From the NCBI RefSeq assembly GCF_013170705.1, contig NZ_CP033334.1, positions 2,767,501 to 2,831,500 on the forward strand: a stretch of DNA of 64,000 bases, written 5' to 3'. The notes beneath the pieces are model-generated. The model did not search any database. It was not told the DNA's origin and worked only from the letters and a program-made list of their open reading frames with translations. This stretch comes from Mesorhizobium loti. Lineage in GTDB: Bacteria; Pseudomonadota; Alphaproteobacteria; Rhizobiales; Rhizobiaceae. The position numbers were made by a program, and so were the translations under genes. This document shows, piece by piece, positions 35,241 through 44,329 of this stretch (its first letter is position 1; every line of letters begins with the position of its first letter).

Positions 35241-35974
35241 GTCCCGGCCGGCCGTCGATGTTGCCTAACCAGCGCTTTCCGGACCTTCGGCGGGCTTGCG
35301 AATAAACGGAAGTTGCGCACGTCGGCGAGAAGCTTCCTGCGGGCCATCAGATCGGGCAAGCCCAAAGCTTTTCTGCAAGGCCGCCGGGTCACAACGCTTC
35401 GTCGGTCGGCTGCTCTGTTATGACCCTGTCGGGACGCGCTCAAGATCGCTCGTTACGCCAGGGGCGCTGGCGCCAAGGTCGTCTCGATCGACTTAAACCC
35501 AAAAGCTGGCGGTCTGCTCACGGCCCATCGCGGTCATTCCGGAACGAGGCTCCGAACGGCCGCGCAAACCTCGACGTCGCTCGCCAGCCGCACCGCAATA
35601 AGCGACACCGGGAATGTGTTACGTATTGTGATGCAGATCGAGAGTTGCGGCCGAAAAAGTAAATAAAAACAATACATTGATGCGACAGGCGATCCCAGTC
35701 AACGGTGTCGTCGGCTAAAGGCCATAGCGGTCCGCGACCTTCATGAGGCTGCGGATATCCTCTGTGGGGCTGCCTTGCTGCTCGGAGAAAGCTCCCAAGC
35801 AGCACGGGTTCGCGACGGGCCCGCCATGTGGCGCGCATAATCCCTCGGCTTCGTTTGCCGGTCACCCTTCGCCCGAAATTGCGGGATCAGCGCGTGAACA
35901 CCAGCGCGCGCGCCTGCTCAAGGGCGAACAGCGTTTTTTTGAAGCTCAGGCCCTCATACCCGTCATCATGCGGC
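35241..35974. other. 734-bp stretch of degraded-looking sequence
   Basis: No intact gene is supported. Two coding-like fragments can be read: plus strand near 35445-35520 (GAGAKVVSIDLNPKAGG), and minus strand near 35717-35850 (PVANPCCLGAFSEQQGSP, then TEDIRSLMKVADRYGL and a stop at 35719-35717). Neither could be assigned to a family with confidence. Both lack starts and are broken by stops, so they look like pseudogene relics. Confidence 0.45.
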
Positions 35975-36005
35975 TTGACAGCCTTTTATTTTGTATCCAA
36001 TATCC
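35975..36005 (+). promoter_or_regulatory. Promoter and regulon motif TATCCAATATCC, unit 1
   Basis: TTGACA (35975-35980) and CAATAT (35998-36003) are spaced 17 bp. The exact 12-mer TATCCAATATCC covers 35994-36005, overlapping the -10 region, as expected for a repressor site. The same 12-mer recurs at 44277 and, on the other strand, at 49180, with variants at 41454 and 48389. Confidence 0.65.
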
Positions 36006-36035
36006 TTTATAAATATGAAGACCAAGGGGAATGGT

Positions 36036-37142
36036 ATGAAACTCACCGGGAATGTTGCGCGTGGCCTTTTCGCATTGACGGTTGCCTTTTCGGGATTGGG
36101 CGCGATGGAGACCCTGACGGCCCAAGCCGAGGAAGCGGCCTCAAAGATCGAGGGAACGGTATACTTTCTTACGCCCAATTCCCAAATCACGCGGTTTGAA
36201 GCCTATGACAAACCGGGGATGGATGAGGCATTGAAGAAATACGCTCCCAATCTCAAGCTTGTCGTTCTGAGCGCCGACAACGATCCGTCGAGGCAACTCG
36301 AGCAGGCCCAGGCAGCCGTGACCCAAGGCGCCAAGGCAATCATTCTGGCGCCGGCTGTGCCCAATCAAAGCCAGGGCATCGTGCAGGTGGCGCACGATGC
36401 CAGCATTCCGATTGTCGGGTATGCCTACAATTCCGACAACAGCGACATCGACTACTATGTCACCGTGCCGTTTGAGCCGATCGGCGAGGCGGCTGCCAAC
36501 TTTGCGGTAAAGACGCTGGCGGATGCCAAGAAGCCAATCCGGATTGGCCTGATTACGGGCGACCCATCCTTCTTCTTTGACCGCGAGATCGTCAGCGGCA
36601 CCGAGAGGGTGCTTGCCCCCCTGGTTCAAAAAGGCGAAGTCGAGATCGTCTGCAAGAGCGACAACCTGCAGCTCTCGGAGGAAAATGCCCGCGTCGCGAC
36701 GGACGGTTGCCTGCAGCAGGCCGGTGGCGATATCGACGCGATCCTTGTCCACAATGACAGTTCCGCGAACGGCACCATAGCCGCATTGGCGGCACAGGAT
36801 CTGCTTGGAAAGGTCAAGGTTTTCGGCGGCTATGACAGTCAGGCCGGAACGATCCAGCATCTTCTCGCCGGCAACATCGAGAACGATATGGTGCCGCCAT
36901 ATCGTGCGATGGCCGACAGCGCCGTCCGGCTTGTCGTCGCCCTTCTCGAGAAGAATGGCGAAGAAAAGAAGATGGTGAACGGGACCTACGATAACGGCAT
37001 GAAGGCGGTTCCGGCGATCTTCAACGAGAACGTCTTCATCACCCGCGACAACGTGCAGGCGGAACTGATCGACAAGGGAATTCTGACACGTGAGGAAGTC
37101 TGCGCGGGCCCTGCCATCAAGAGCGCCTTGTGCACCAAGTGA
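36036..37142 (+). CDS. Sugar ABC transporter substrate-binding protein (XylF-like)
   Basis: A 368-residue Peripla_BP_4 protein. The chosen start MKLTGNV has AGGGGA 6 nt upstream and a clean signal peptide cleaved near LTAQA-EEA. Features include SADNDPSRQLEQAQAAVTQG, AIILAPAVPNQSQGIVQVAH, FDREIVSGTERVLAPL and ILVHNDSSANGTIAAL, close to xylose/ribose-type binding proteins. Two Cys pairs are possible in the mature protein. It belongs with the ATPase and permease following it. Confidence 0.9.
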   Translation: MKLTGNVARGLFALTVAFSGLGAMETLTAQAEEAASKIEGTVYFLTPNSQITRFEAYDKPGMDEALKKYAPNLKLVVLSADNDPSRQLEQAQAAVTQGAKAIILAPAVPNQSQGIVQVAHDASIPIVGYAYNSDNSDIDYYVTVPFEPIGEAAANFAVKTLADAKKPIRIGLITGDPSFFFDREIVSGTERVLAPLVQKGEVEIVCKSDNLQLSEENARVATDGCLQQAGGDIDAILVHNDSSANGTIAALAAQDLLGKVKVFGGYDSQAGTIQHLLAGNIENDMVPPYRAMADSAVRLVVALLEKNGEEKKMVNGTYDNGMKAVPAIFNENVFITRDNVQAELIDKGILTREEVCAGPAIKSALCTK

Positions 37143-37153
37143 CGGTGAGCGCG

Positions 37154-37927
37154 ATGGGTTCCACAAACACGAACAGCCAGCCCGTTCTTGAACTCATAAA
37201 TATCAGCAAGCACTTCGGCGGCGTCCACGCTCTCGAAAGCGTATCCCTGGCGGTTCGTCCTGGAGAGGTTGTCGCACTGGTTGGCGACAATGGCGCCGGA
37301 AAGTCCACTTTGGTCAAAACCATTGCCGGCATCAACATGCCCGATGCCGGGGAAATGCGGGTCAACGGCGCAAAGGTCAGGATCACCGCGCCACATGATG
37401 CAATGCGGCTGGGTATCCAGACCGTCTATCAGGATCTCGCCCTGTGCGACAATCTCGATACGGTCCAGAACCTGTTTCTGGGGCGTGAACTGCAGGGCGG
37501 GATCCTGACCGCCGGCCGTTTGCGTCGTGCCGACATGGAGAGCCGGGCGCGGAAGGTGTTGCGCGAACTGGGGGTCAGCACTTTGCGCGACCTCACGGTG
37601 CCAGTGGGCAGTCTCTCGGGCGGGCAACGCCAGTCGGTCGCCATCTGCCGCTCGGTGCTCTGGGAGCCGAAAGTTGTATTGCTCGACGAGCCGACGGCGG
37701 CACTCGGGGTCGCCCAGCGCAAGGAGGTCATGGCGTTGATCATGCGACTTCGCCAGACCAATCATGGCGTCATCGTCATTTCGCACGACCTGGCCGATGT
37801 GCAGGAGATGGCCGATACGGTTGTCGTCCTGCGGCTTGGTCGCAAAGTGGCTGAATTCAGCCGTGGAACGTTCTCGCGTGACGATCTGGTCTCGGCAATC
37901 ACCGGCCTGTCCGCATCAGCCGCCTAG
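37154..37927 (+). CDS. Sugar ABC transporter ATP-binding protein, single-domain (FrcA-like)
   Basis: About 257 residues with Walker A GDNGAGKST, signature LSGGQRQSVAICR, Walker B VVLLDEPTAAL and H-loop VIVISHDLADV. It has only one ABC domain, half the length of RbsA-type proteins, like FrcA of the fructose importer. Start uncertain: ATG 37154 follows GGTGAG, but GTG 37139 overlaps the preceding stop as GTGA and would be translationally coupled. It pairs with the permease starting 9 bp after its stop. Confidence 0.92.
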   Translation: MGSTNTNSQPVLELINISKHFGGVHALESVSLAVRPGEVVALVGDNGAGKSTLVKTIAGINMPDAGEMRVNGAKVRITAPHDAMRLGIQTVYQDLALCDNLDTVQNLFLGRELQGGILTAGRLRRADMESRARKVLRELGVSTLRDLTVPVGSLSGGQRQSVAICRSVLWEPKVVLLDEPTAALGVAQRKEVMALIMRLRQTNHGVIVISHDLADVQEMADTVVVLRLGRKVAEFSRGTFSRDDLVSAITGLSASAA

Positions 37928-37935
37928 GAAAGCCC

Positions 37936-39156
37936 ATGAACAATTCAAAAGGCCTGCGGATAAGCAAGGGTGCCAATTTGCAAAATGATCGTACGGGCTC
38001 CCGGGATCTGCAGAGACGGATACTGAGTGGGGTCAGCGGCAAGTATCGGTTTATCCCCGTCCTTATCGCGATCGCGCTCGTCTGGGCTTTCTTCTATGCG
38101 ATGAACGACCGCTTCCTCTCGCCGCGAAACCTGACGAACCTCGCCGTTCAGATCGTTGTGACGGCCATGCTGGCGCTGGGTCTCGTGCTCGTTCTCATCG
38201 TGAAGGAGATCGATCTTTCGGTGGCCGCACTTAGCGCGGTGGCATCCGGTGTCATGGGTTATTTGTTGGTAACGGTCGGCCTTCCGTCGTGGCTGTGCCT
38301 GTTGGCGGCAATTGTCACGGGATCGGCGGTCGGCTTGGTCCAGGGTCTGATCATCTCGAGATTCCGGGCGCCCGCTTTCATCGTTACCCTCGGCACCTCG
38401 CTTGCCATGCAGGGCGTGCTGCTGATGCTCTTGCCGAGGAGCGGGTCGATCCCGCTATCGGGGACCGATATCCAGTGGATCGCCAACAGCTTCTTGCCGC
38501 CGATGGCCGGCTACCTGCTTCTGGCCATCGGTATCGGCGTGGTTGCCGCGCTCCTTGTCCAATCGTCAAACCACAAGAGGCGTCTCGGCATCCACCAATC
38601 AATCCCGAGCAATGTTTTGCTGCCAATCGCGGCCTTGAGCCTCGCCGGCGGTCTCGTCGTCGCCATTCTCAACCTCGATCGCGGCGTTCCAACGCCGGTG
38701 GCGATATTGATCGTTCTCCTCTCGATCATGGCCTATGTCACGACCCAGACGAAGTTCGGCACCTATCTCTACGCCATTGGCGGAAACGTGGAGGCCAGCC
38801 GACGCGCCGCCATCAATGTTGGCCAGATCCGCATTTATACGTTCATCATTGCTGGCGCGCTGGCCGGCATTGCCGGCATCATCTCCGCGTCACGCACATT
38901 GGGCGTTTCCGCTCAATCCGGCAGCGGAACGCTCTTGCTCGAGGCGGTGGCCGCCGCTGTCATCGGCGGGGCCAGCCTTTTTGGCGGCCGTGGGTCCGTA
39001 TGGGCGGCCCTCCTTGGGGCCTTGCTTATCGGCAGCATCACCAATGGGCTTTCGCTGCTCAGTGCCCCAACCGAGATCAAGTACCTAGTTCAGGGATTGA
39101 TACTGGTGCTTGCCGTCACCGCCGATGGGCTCCTGTCGCGGGATGCAAAATCATGA
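37936..39156 (+). CDS. Sugar ABC transporter permease (XylH/RbsC type)
   Basis: A 406-residue BPD_transp_2 permease, longer than RbsC and close to XylH size because of a polar N-terminal extension and an extra membrane segment (around PPMAGYLLLAIGIGVVAALL). Family features are FLSPRNLTNLAVQIVVTAML, IVKEIDLSVAALSAVASGVM and GGASLFGGRGSVWAALLGAL. Its stop overlaps the ATG of a 25-codon ORF (ATGA). Confidence 0.93.
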   Translation: MNNSKGLRISKGANLQNDRTGSRDLQRRILSGVSGKYRFIPVLIAIALVWAFFYAMNDRFLSPRNLTNLAVQIVVTAMLALGLVLVLIVKEIDLSVAALSAVASGVMGYLLVTVGLPSWLCLLAAIVTGSAVGLVQGLIISRFRAPAFIVTLGTSLAMQGVLLMLLPRSGSIPLSGTDIQWIANSFLPPMAGYLLLAIGIGVVAALLVQSSNHKRRLGIHQSIPSNVLLPIAALSLAGGLVVAILNLDRGVPTPVAILIVLLSIMAYVTTQTKFGTYLYAIGGNVEASRRAAINVGQIRIYTFIIAGALAGIAGIISASRTLGVSAQSGSGTLLLEAVAAAVIGGASLFGGRGSVWAALLGALLIGSITNGLSLLSAPTEIKYLVQGLILVLAVTADGLLSRDAKS

Positions 39157-39230
39157 GTTTGGGCACGCAACCCGCTTCGGCCGCGGCTTTAGCCGGGTGT
39201 GCGGCAGCGTATGTCGAGGAAACACGGTGA
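39153..39230 (+). CDS. 25-codon ORF bridging permease and dimethylformamidase-like genes
   Basis: The ATG at 39153 overlaps the permease stop (ATGA) and the TGA at 39228-39230 overlaps the next gene's GTG start (GTGA), so a ribosome could pass from permease to hydrolase through this ORF. The SD of the next gene (GAGGAA) lies inside its last codons. The peptide MSLGTQPASAAALAGCAAAY plus VEETR has no recognisable family. It could be a translational coupler, a small protein or chance; the 75-nt spacing without stop in this frame fits coupling. Confidence 0.4.
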   Translation: MSLGTQPASAAALAGCAAAYVEETR

Positions 39231-41377
39231 AAATCCTAGGGTATTCAAGCCATGTGAGCATCCAGCCGGGCGGTACGATCGATTTCAAGGTCAGCGCGGC
39301 CCAGGCGCCATATTCGGTCGAGTTTGTCCGGCTGCATGGCGTCGCGATCAATGGCGATGACCAATCAGTGAGAGAAGAAAGCATCGGCAACGCGGCGGCC
39401 GGTCTCTATCAGGGGCGGCTTCAGGATCTTGCCCCGGGTTCGTACGCGATCGTGGTGCCCGCGTTTTTCCCGCTAATCTCAACTTTTGGTTTCGAGGTCT
39501 GGGTCCAGCCAACTCTCAAAGATCGCGAGTGCCAGACAATCCTGGCTGTCGCCACCGACCGGACCACGGCTTCCTGGTCTCTCGTCATCGCGAGAGACCA
39601 GCTTGAACTGCGCGTCGGCGGGGGAGAAGACGCCAGGGTTCTCTCCATGAACCTCGATGACCACGAGGGGAAGTGGATCCATATCAAGGGCGGGCGCAGC
39701 GATCGCGGCATCGCCCTTGAGTTTGCCGTCGATGGATTGTGGCCATCCCAACGTTTTGGGCAAACGCGGTTTCTCGCGCTGCCGGATACGCCCGAACCCA
39801 CCCGAGTCGATCGCATTCTCATAGGTTCCAACCTGGATGAGCGCGACCGCCCGGTGGACCGGTTCAACGGCCGGATCGACAATCCCTCCGTGTTGTCCGC
39901 ACCCGGAGAGGGGGCAAGGCCGATCGCGTCATGGGATTTTGCGATGGGGATCGACACACGCATCGTCACCGATGTTTCAGGCAACGGCCTGCATGGGACG
40001 CTTGTCAATCGGCCGGCTCGCGGGGTTCGGGGGCATCTGTGGAAAGGAACGAAGGTCCGCTATCAGGAAAATCCATCCGAGTGGTCCGCCATCCATTTCC
40101 ATGAGGATGATCTGAACGATGCACGATGGGAAACTGACTTCAGTGCCACGTTTCCCGAGGCGACGCCGAGCGGCATTTATGCCGCCAAGCTCACGCAGGG
40201 CGATCAGGTCGAGCATCTGCCCTTCTACATCCAGCCGACCGAGCGATCCAAAAACAAGGTCCTGTTTCTGGCGCCCACCAACACCTATCTCGCCTATGCC
40301 AACGAGCATCTGGGATACGGTGAACGCGGCGAGGCTCACCAAAAGCGCATGCGCGACAAGGTCCAGCTCAATGAGACGGATGTTTTCGTTCATACGCACC
40401 CCGAACTGGGGCTTTCGATTTACGATCGACATGCGGATGGCAGCGGGGTCATGCATTCCTCTTGGAAGCGGCCTGTCGTCAATTTTTCGCCTAACTACAT
40501 CACCTGGCTCAACGCCGCGCGCCGGCACTTTGCGGCTGACTTTTACATCACTGGCTGGCTGGAGAAATCCGGCGTCGGTTTCGACGTGGCGACGGACGAG
40601 GACCTGCATCGAATGGGCCTGGAACTTCTGGCCCGCTATGATGTCGTTGTCTCAGGATCTCACCCGGAATATCCGACATCACTGGAGATGGATGCGCTGA
40701 AGGCCTATGCCGGCCAGGGCGGGAGCCTGATGTATCTCGGCGGCAATGGCTGGTATTGGGTGACGAGCTATGACGGCGACGACACCATGACGCTGGAGTG
40801 CCGGCGCGGCTATTCGGGTGAGCGCAACTGGACGTCTCATCCGGCTGAGTTGATGCATGCCACGACGGGAGAGATCGGAGGCCTCTATTCCCACCGAGGT
40901 CAAAGCAGCCGCCTGTTTTTCGGCGTCGCATCGGCTGGCGTCGGTTGGGGCACGGCTTCGGGCTATTCTCGCACGCAGGACTCGTACAGTCCCGACCTCG
41001 CCTTCATGTTCGAGGGCATCGGCGATGAGATGATCGGCGACTTTGGCTATGTCCTCGGGGGCGCCGCGGGCGACGAGTTGGACAGCGCTGACTTCGCGGC
41101 CGGGACGCCGGGCAATGCCCGCGTGATCCTGAACTCGCGGCACAATGACACCTACTACCCGTTCCTCGAGTCCGTCACGCAGGTCGAGCCGAATGTCAGC
41201 GGACCGAACAACCCGAATGTCAGGTCCGATGTCGTCTTCATCGAAACCGGTGCTGGCGGCGGGATATTCTCCGTCGGGTCGATCTGCTGGGCCGGGTCGC
41301 TTGCCTACGACAACTACGACAACAATGTTGCGACGCTGACGGGCAACGTGCTCCGTCACTTTCTGCGGAAGGCGTAG
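39227..41377 (+). CDS. N,N-dimethylformamidase large-subunit-like hydrolase with LamG-type domain
   Basis: A 716-residue protein resembling the beta/large subunit of N,N-dimethylformamidase (DmfA2), a mononuclear-iron amidohydrolase. Residues about 85-265 form a concanavalin/LamG-like domain (FGFEVWVQPTL, IDNPSVLSAPGEGARPIASW). The catalytic part has NTYLAYANEHLGYGERG (Tyr354, Tyr358) and SGSHPEYPTSLEMDALKAY, where His479-Pro-Glu481 matches the His/Glu pair near the iron of DMFase, then the GGNGWYWVTSYD core. GTG start with GAGGAA 5 nt upstream. No small-subunit gene is visible next to it, so it probably acts on a different amide than dimethylformamide. Confidence 0.8.
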   Translation: MKILGYSSHVSIQPGGTIDFKVSAAQAPYSVEFVRLHGVAINGDDQSVREESIGNAAAGLYQGRLQDLAPGSYAIVVPAFFPLISTFGFEVWVQPTLKDRECQTILAVATDRTTASWSLVIARDQLELRVGGGEDARVLSMNLDDHEGKWIHIKGGRSDRGIALEFAVDGLWPSQRFGQTRFLALPDTPEPTRVDRILIGSNLDERDRPVDRFNGRIDNPSVLSAPGEGARPIASWDFAMGIDTRIVTDVSGNGLHGTLVNRPARGVRGHLWKGTKVRYQENPSEWSAIHFHEDDLNDARWETDFSATFPEATPSGIYAAKLTQGDQVEHLPFYIQPTERSKNKVLFLAPTNTYLAYANEHLGYGERGEAHQKRMRDKVQLNETDVFVHTHPELGLSIYDRHADGSGVMHSSWKRPVVNFSPNYITWLNAARRHFAADFYITGWLEKSGVGFDVATDEDLHRMGLELLARYDVVVSGSHPEYPTSLEMDALKAYAGQGGSLMYLGGNGWYWVTSYDGDDTMTLECRRGYSGERNWTSHPAELMHATTGEIGGLYSHRGQSSRLFFGVASAGVGWGTASGYSRTQDSYSPDLAFMFEGIGDEMIGDFGYVLGGAAGDELDSADFAAGTPGNARVILNSRHNDTYYPFLESVTQVEPNVSGPNNPNVRSDVVFIETGAGGGIFSVGSICWAGSLAYDNYDNNVATLTGNVLRHFLRKA

Positions 41378-41453
41378 GCCACCCAATTCCGAAAACGGAG
41401 CTCTTCGTCCAAGGTTTTCGAACTGCCAGGAAGGTCGGGGCTAGACTCGAAAA

Positions 41454-41479
41454 ATTGGATATTGTAGATTGGATATAAT
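41454..41479 (+). promoter_or_regulatory. Promoter with duplicated regulon half-motif, unit 2
   Basis: ATTGGATAT occurs twice (41454-41462 and 41468-41476), 14 bp apart, and the second copy runs into a perfect TATAAT -10 box (41474-41479). The copies match the complement of the 12-mer found at 35994 and 44277 over most positions. The site ends about 40 bp before the DapA-family gene. Confidence 0.6.
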
Positions 41480-41517
41480 GATGGTGTGCGGTATGCCATC
41501 GAACGCAAGAGGAAAAA

Positions 41518-42429
41518 ATGAACAACTGGACTGGGGTGTTTCCCGCCGTAACCACCAAGCTGAATCAGGACGGCTCGATCAATGTACAGGCTAATCAGTC
41601 TGCCATTGACAGGCTGATCGCCAACGGGGTTTCGGGCGTGATCGTTTTGCCGATGCTCGGCGAAAATGCCTGCCTCACTCCTTCCGAGAAGGAACTCGTC
41701 ATCCGCAGCGCACAGGAAGCGGCGGGCGGGCGGGTTCCAATTCTGTCCGGACTCGCCGAGATCACCCAGGCCGACGCCAATTTTCGTGCCCGTGAATTCG
41801 AGAAACTTGGTGTGGAGGGCCTGATGGCGTTCCCCACCCTTGGGTACAAGTCCGATGCTCGAGAGACAGCCGAATGGTACAAGAGCCTTGCCAGGGCCAG
41901 TGGGCTACCGATCATGATATACAACAATCCGATCGCCTATGGTGTCGACGTTACCCCTCGGGTTTTGCAGGAACTGGCGGACTCTCCGACCATCGTAGCC
42001 GTCAAGGAAGAGACCGGCGATGTCCGTCGCGTGACTGACATGTATGTTGCGCTCGGCAATCGGTATCAGATTTTCTGTGGCGTCGATGATCAGGTCGTCG
42101 AGAGCGTCGCGCTCGGTGCGGTCGGCTGGGTGTCGGGCATGACAAATGTATGGCCCAAGGAATGCGTCACGCTGTTCAACCTTTGCAACCAGGGGCGCAA
42201 GGATGAGGCGCTGCAGCTCTACAGATTGCTGACGCCGGCTTTCCACCTCGATACTCACGTGAAGCTCGTCCAGTACATCAAGCTCTCCGAGAGCCTAGTC
42301 TACGGCGCGCCCGAGTGGGTGCGTGGACCGCGCCTGCCGCTCGTTGGCGACGAGCGGGAATTCGTGACGCGCACAATCAAAGACGCGATCAAGCAGCTCG
42401 AAAACTACTCGCTGCCGCAGGCCGCATGA
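41518..42429 (+). CDS. Dihydrodipicolinate synthase family (class I aldolase-like lyase/deaminase)
   Basis: A 303-residue DapA-superfamily TIM barrel. IMIYNNPIAYGVD supplies the conserved Tyr (about residue 136) and IVAVKEETGD the Schiff-base Lys (about 163). GVIVLPMLGENACLTPSEK is the substrate loop, where DapA itself has GTTGE. Members cleave or dehydrate 2-keto sugar acids or deaminate pyrroline-hydroxycarboxylate in hydroxyproline catabolism; the racemase-superfamily and aldehyde dehydrogenase genes nearby make the last option attractive but unproven. GAGG precedes the ATG. Two short hairpins (ATGATC...GATCAT) follow the stop. Confidence 0.88.
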   Translation: MNNWTGVFPAVTTKLNQDGSINVQANQSAIDRLIANGVSGVIVLPMLGENACLTPSEKELVIRSAQEAAGGRVPILSGLAEITQADANFRAREFEKLGVEGLMAFPTLGYKSDARETAEWYKSLARASGLPIMIYNNPIAYGVDVTPRVLQELADSPTIVAVKEETGDVRRVTDMYVALGNRYQIFCGVDDQVVESVALGAVGWVSGMTNVWPKECVTLFNLCNQGRKDEALQLYRLLTPAFHLDTHVKLVQYIKLSESLVYGAPEWVRGPRLPLVGDEREFVTRTIKDAIKQLENYSLPQAA

Positions 42430-42544
42430 TCTCTGGATCATCGTCATGATCTTCGGATCGTCATATTGAGAAGAACCTTGCGGACAGTGGCACTACGGTT
42501 GTCCGCCGGTTTCATCGCCGAATTTTGAAGCCGGAGTGAGACAG

Positions 42545-44191
42545 GTGCGTTCGAAGAAATACGATTATATTGTCGTGGGGTCTGGAGCGGCCGGCTCCAT
42601 TGTGGCCGCCCGGCTCGGCGAGGACCGTAATGTCAATGTTCTCGTCCTCGAGGCGGGGCCGCACGACAATTCGATCTATGTTCGCATGCCCGCCGCAATG
42701 TCCTATCCGCTGACTGACAAAAAGCGGACGTGGGAATTCGAAACAGGGCCCGAGGCGGCTCTCGATGGCCGCATGGTCACCCATCTTCGCGGCAAGATGC
42801 TTGGCGGCTCGGGATCCCTGAATGGCATGGTCTATGTGCGGGGAAATCCGCGCGACTTCGACCGCTGGGCGGAAGATGGTCTTCCCAACTGGTCCTATGC
42901 CCATTGCCTTCCCTATTTCAAGAAACTGGAATCGTATGACAAGGGAAGCAATGAATACAGGGGCGGGCAGGGGCCAATACGGATCACGACGCTGAAGGCC
43001 GAGCTCGAGCCCTTCCGTGCGTTCCTGGAAGCCGGGCAACAGGCCGGGCACCCGTTGAGCGAAGACTACAACGCTTATCGCCAGGAAGGCGTCCATGCCT
43101 ATCAGGCCAACATCGATAATGGTATCCGCGCGAGTGGGGGTAGGGCCTATCTTCGCCCAGCCATCAAGCGCGGCAATGTCGAACTGCTTTTGAACGCCCT
43201 GGTTCACAAGGTCGATTTCAGTGGGCGGAAAGCTGTCGGCGTCACCTTCGAGAAGGATGGCGTGGTTCAGTCAGTGGAAGCCGGGCGCGAGGTTATCTTG
43301 TGCGGTGGCGCCTTCAACTCGCCCCATGTGCTTCTCCTTTCCGGTGTTGGTCCCGCCGCGGAACTTGCCTCGTATGGGATCAAGAGCGTGGCTGACGTTC
43401 CCGGTGTGGGGAAAGGCTTGCAGGATCATGTCGCCGTATCCGTCAAGTACCGGGCCTCGCATAGAGGCGTGTCTCCGGCGGTCGACATGAACCTCATCAA
43501 GATGGCGTTCATCGGCGCACAATGGCTGTTCTTCAGGAAGGGCTTGGGCATTACCAATCTGTGGGAAGTCGGCTCCTTCTTCAAAAGCAGCGATTCCGTC
43601 GAGTATGCCAACATCCAGCACGAGTTCCTGCCGATGCTCGGCGAACTGATGCATGGAAAGGTCAACATCGAGGAAGGATTCCAATATCAGGTGTGCCTTG
43701 GCCGGCCGGAAAGCCGAGGGGCGGTGACGCTCAAATCTGCTGACCCGAGACTGCACCCGTCAATCGTGTTGAACTATCTCCAGCAGCAGCAGGACAGGCG
43801 GAATCTGATCGACGGCGTTCGTCATACTGACGAGATCATCCAACAAAGGGGTTGGGATAGCATCCGCGGCGAAGCCATCGTTCCCGGCCTGCGCAAGAAA
43901 TCCGACGAAGAGGTCTTCTCTTGGCTCAAGGAGAATATGGGGACGCAATACCATCCGTGCTCGAGTTGCCGGATGGGCAATGACGATATGGCTGTCGTTG
44001 ATGACGAAGGCCGGGTCCATGGTGTCGAAGGCCTCCGGGTGATCGATGCTTCTGTCATGCCGCGCATTCCCAACGGCAATCTCCACTGCCCGACAATGAT
44101 GATCGCCGAGAAGATGGTCGATCGCGTGCGAGGTCGCCAGGCGCTGCCAGCGCAAGTGGCGCACTACGCCGACGAGAAGCGCTTGATCTGA
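42545..44191 (+). CDS. GMC family FAD-dependent oxidoreductase (choline-dehydrogenase-like)
   Basis: About 548 residues. The N-terminal YDYIVVGSGAAGSIVAARL is the FAD-binding motif, HLRGKMLGGSGSLNGMVYVR the GMC signature 1 region, CGGAFNSPHVLLLSGVGP signature 2, and the C-terminal QYHPCSSCRMG plus IPNGNLHCPTMMIAEKM hold the catalytic His/Asn pair. It oxidises an alcohol or amino-alcohol with FAD, passing electrons to oxygen or quinone. Two GTG starts are possible; 42545 has GGAG 8 nt upstream. It follows the DapA-family gene with no regulon motif of its own. Confidence 0.92.
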   Translation: MRSKKYDYIVVGSGAAGSIVAARLGEDRNVNVLVLEAGPHDNSIYVRMPAAMSYPLTDKKRTWEFETGPEAALDGRMVTHLRGKMLGGSGSLNGMVYVRGNPRDFDRWAEDGLPNWSYAHCLPYFKKLESYDKGSNEYRGGQGPIRITTLKAELEPFRAFLEAGQQAGHPLSEDYNAYRQEGVHAYQANIDNGIRASGGRAYLRPAIKRGNVELLLNALVHKVDFSGRKAVGVTFEKDGVVQSVEAGREVILCGGAFNSPHVLLLSGVGPAAELASYGIKSVADVPGVGKGLQDHVAVSVKYRASHRGVSPAVDMNLIKMAFIGAQWLFFRKGLGITNLWEVGSFFKSSDSVEYANIQHEFLPMLGELMHGKVNIEEGFQYQVCLGRPESRGAVTLKSADPRLHPSIVLNYLQQQQDRRNLIDGVRHTDEIIQQRGWDSIRGEAIVPGLRKKSDEEVFSWLKENMGTQYHPCSSCRMGNDDMAVVDDEGRVHGVEGLRVIDASVMPRIPNGNLHCPTMMIAEKMVDRVRGRQALPAQVAHYADEKRLI

Positions 44192-44258
44192 AAATCCACC
44201 GGAGGCCGATCGGCCGCGGAGCCGGACTGCCTGGCCCGCGCCGCGCTCCATAAATGAT

Positions 44259-44288
44259 TTGACTGCTGATTTATTATATCCAATATCC
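44259..44288 (+). promoter_or_regulatory. Promoter and regulon motif TATCCAATATCC, unit 3
   Basis: TTGACT (44259-44264) and CAATAT (44281-44286) are spaced 16 bp, and the exact 12-mer TATCCAATATCC occupies 44277-44288, arranged just as upstream of 36036. The next bases (CATTATAAA against CTTTATAAA at unit 1) are also alike. Confidence 0.65.
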
Positions 44289-44329
44289 ATTATAAAAACG
44301 TGAGTGAACCAACACGAAAGGGGAATGAC

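Noticed and set aside
35518..35865. 115-codon minus-strand frame in the gap before the XylF-like gene
   Set aside because: No family resemblance or SD, and a different frame in the same place looks more like a decayed gene, so neither is called as a CDS.
41385..41400. Small CCG-AAAA-CGG hairpin after the dimethylformamidase-like gene
   Set aside because: Three base pairs are too few for a terminator.
42426..42464. Two tandem short hairpins (ATGATC...GATCAT) after the DapA-family gene
   Set aside because: Short, AT-rich stems without T runs; possibly processing sites but not strong enough for a separate feature.
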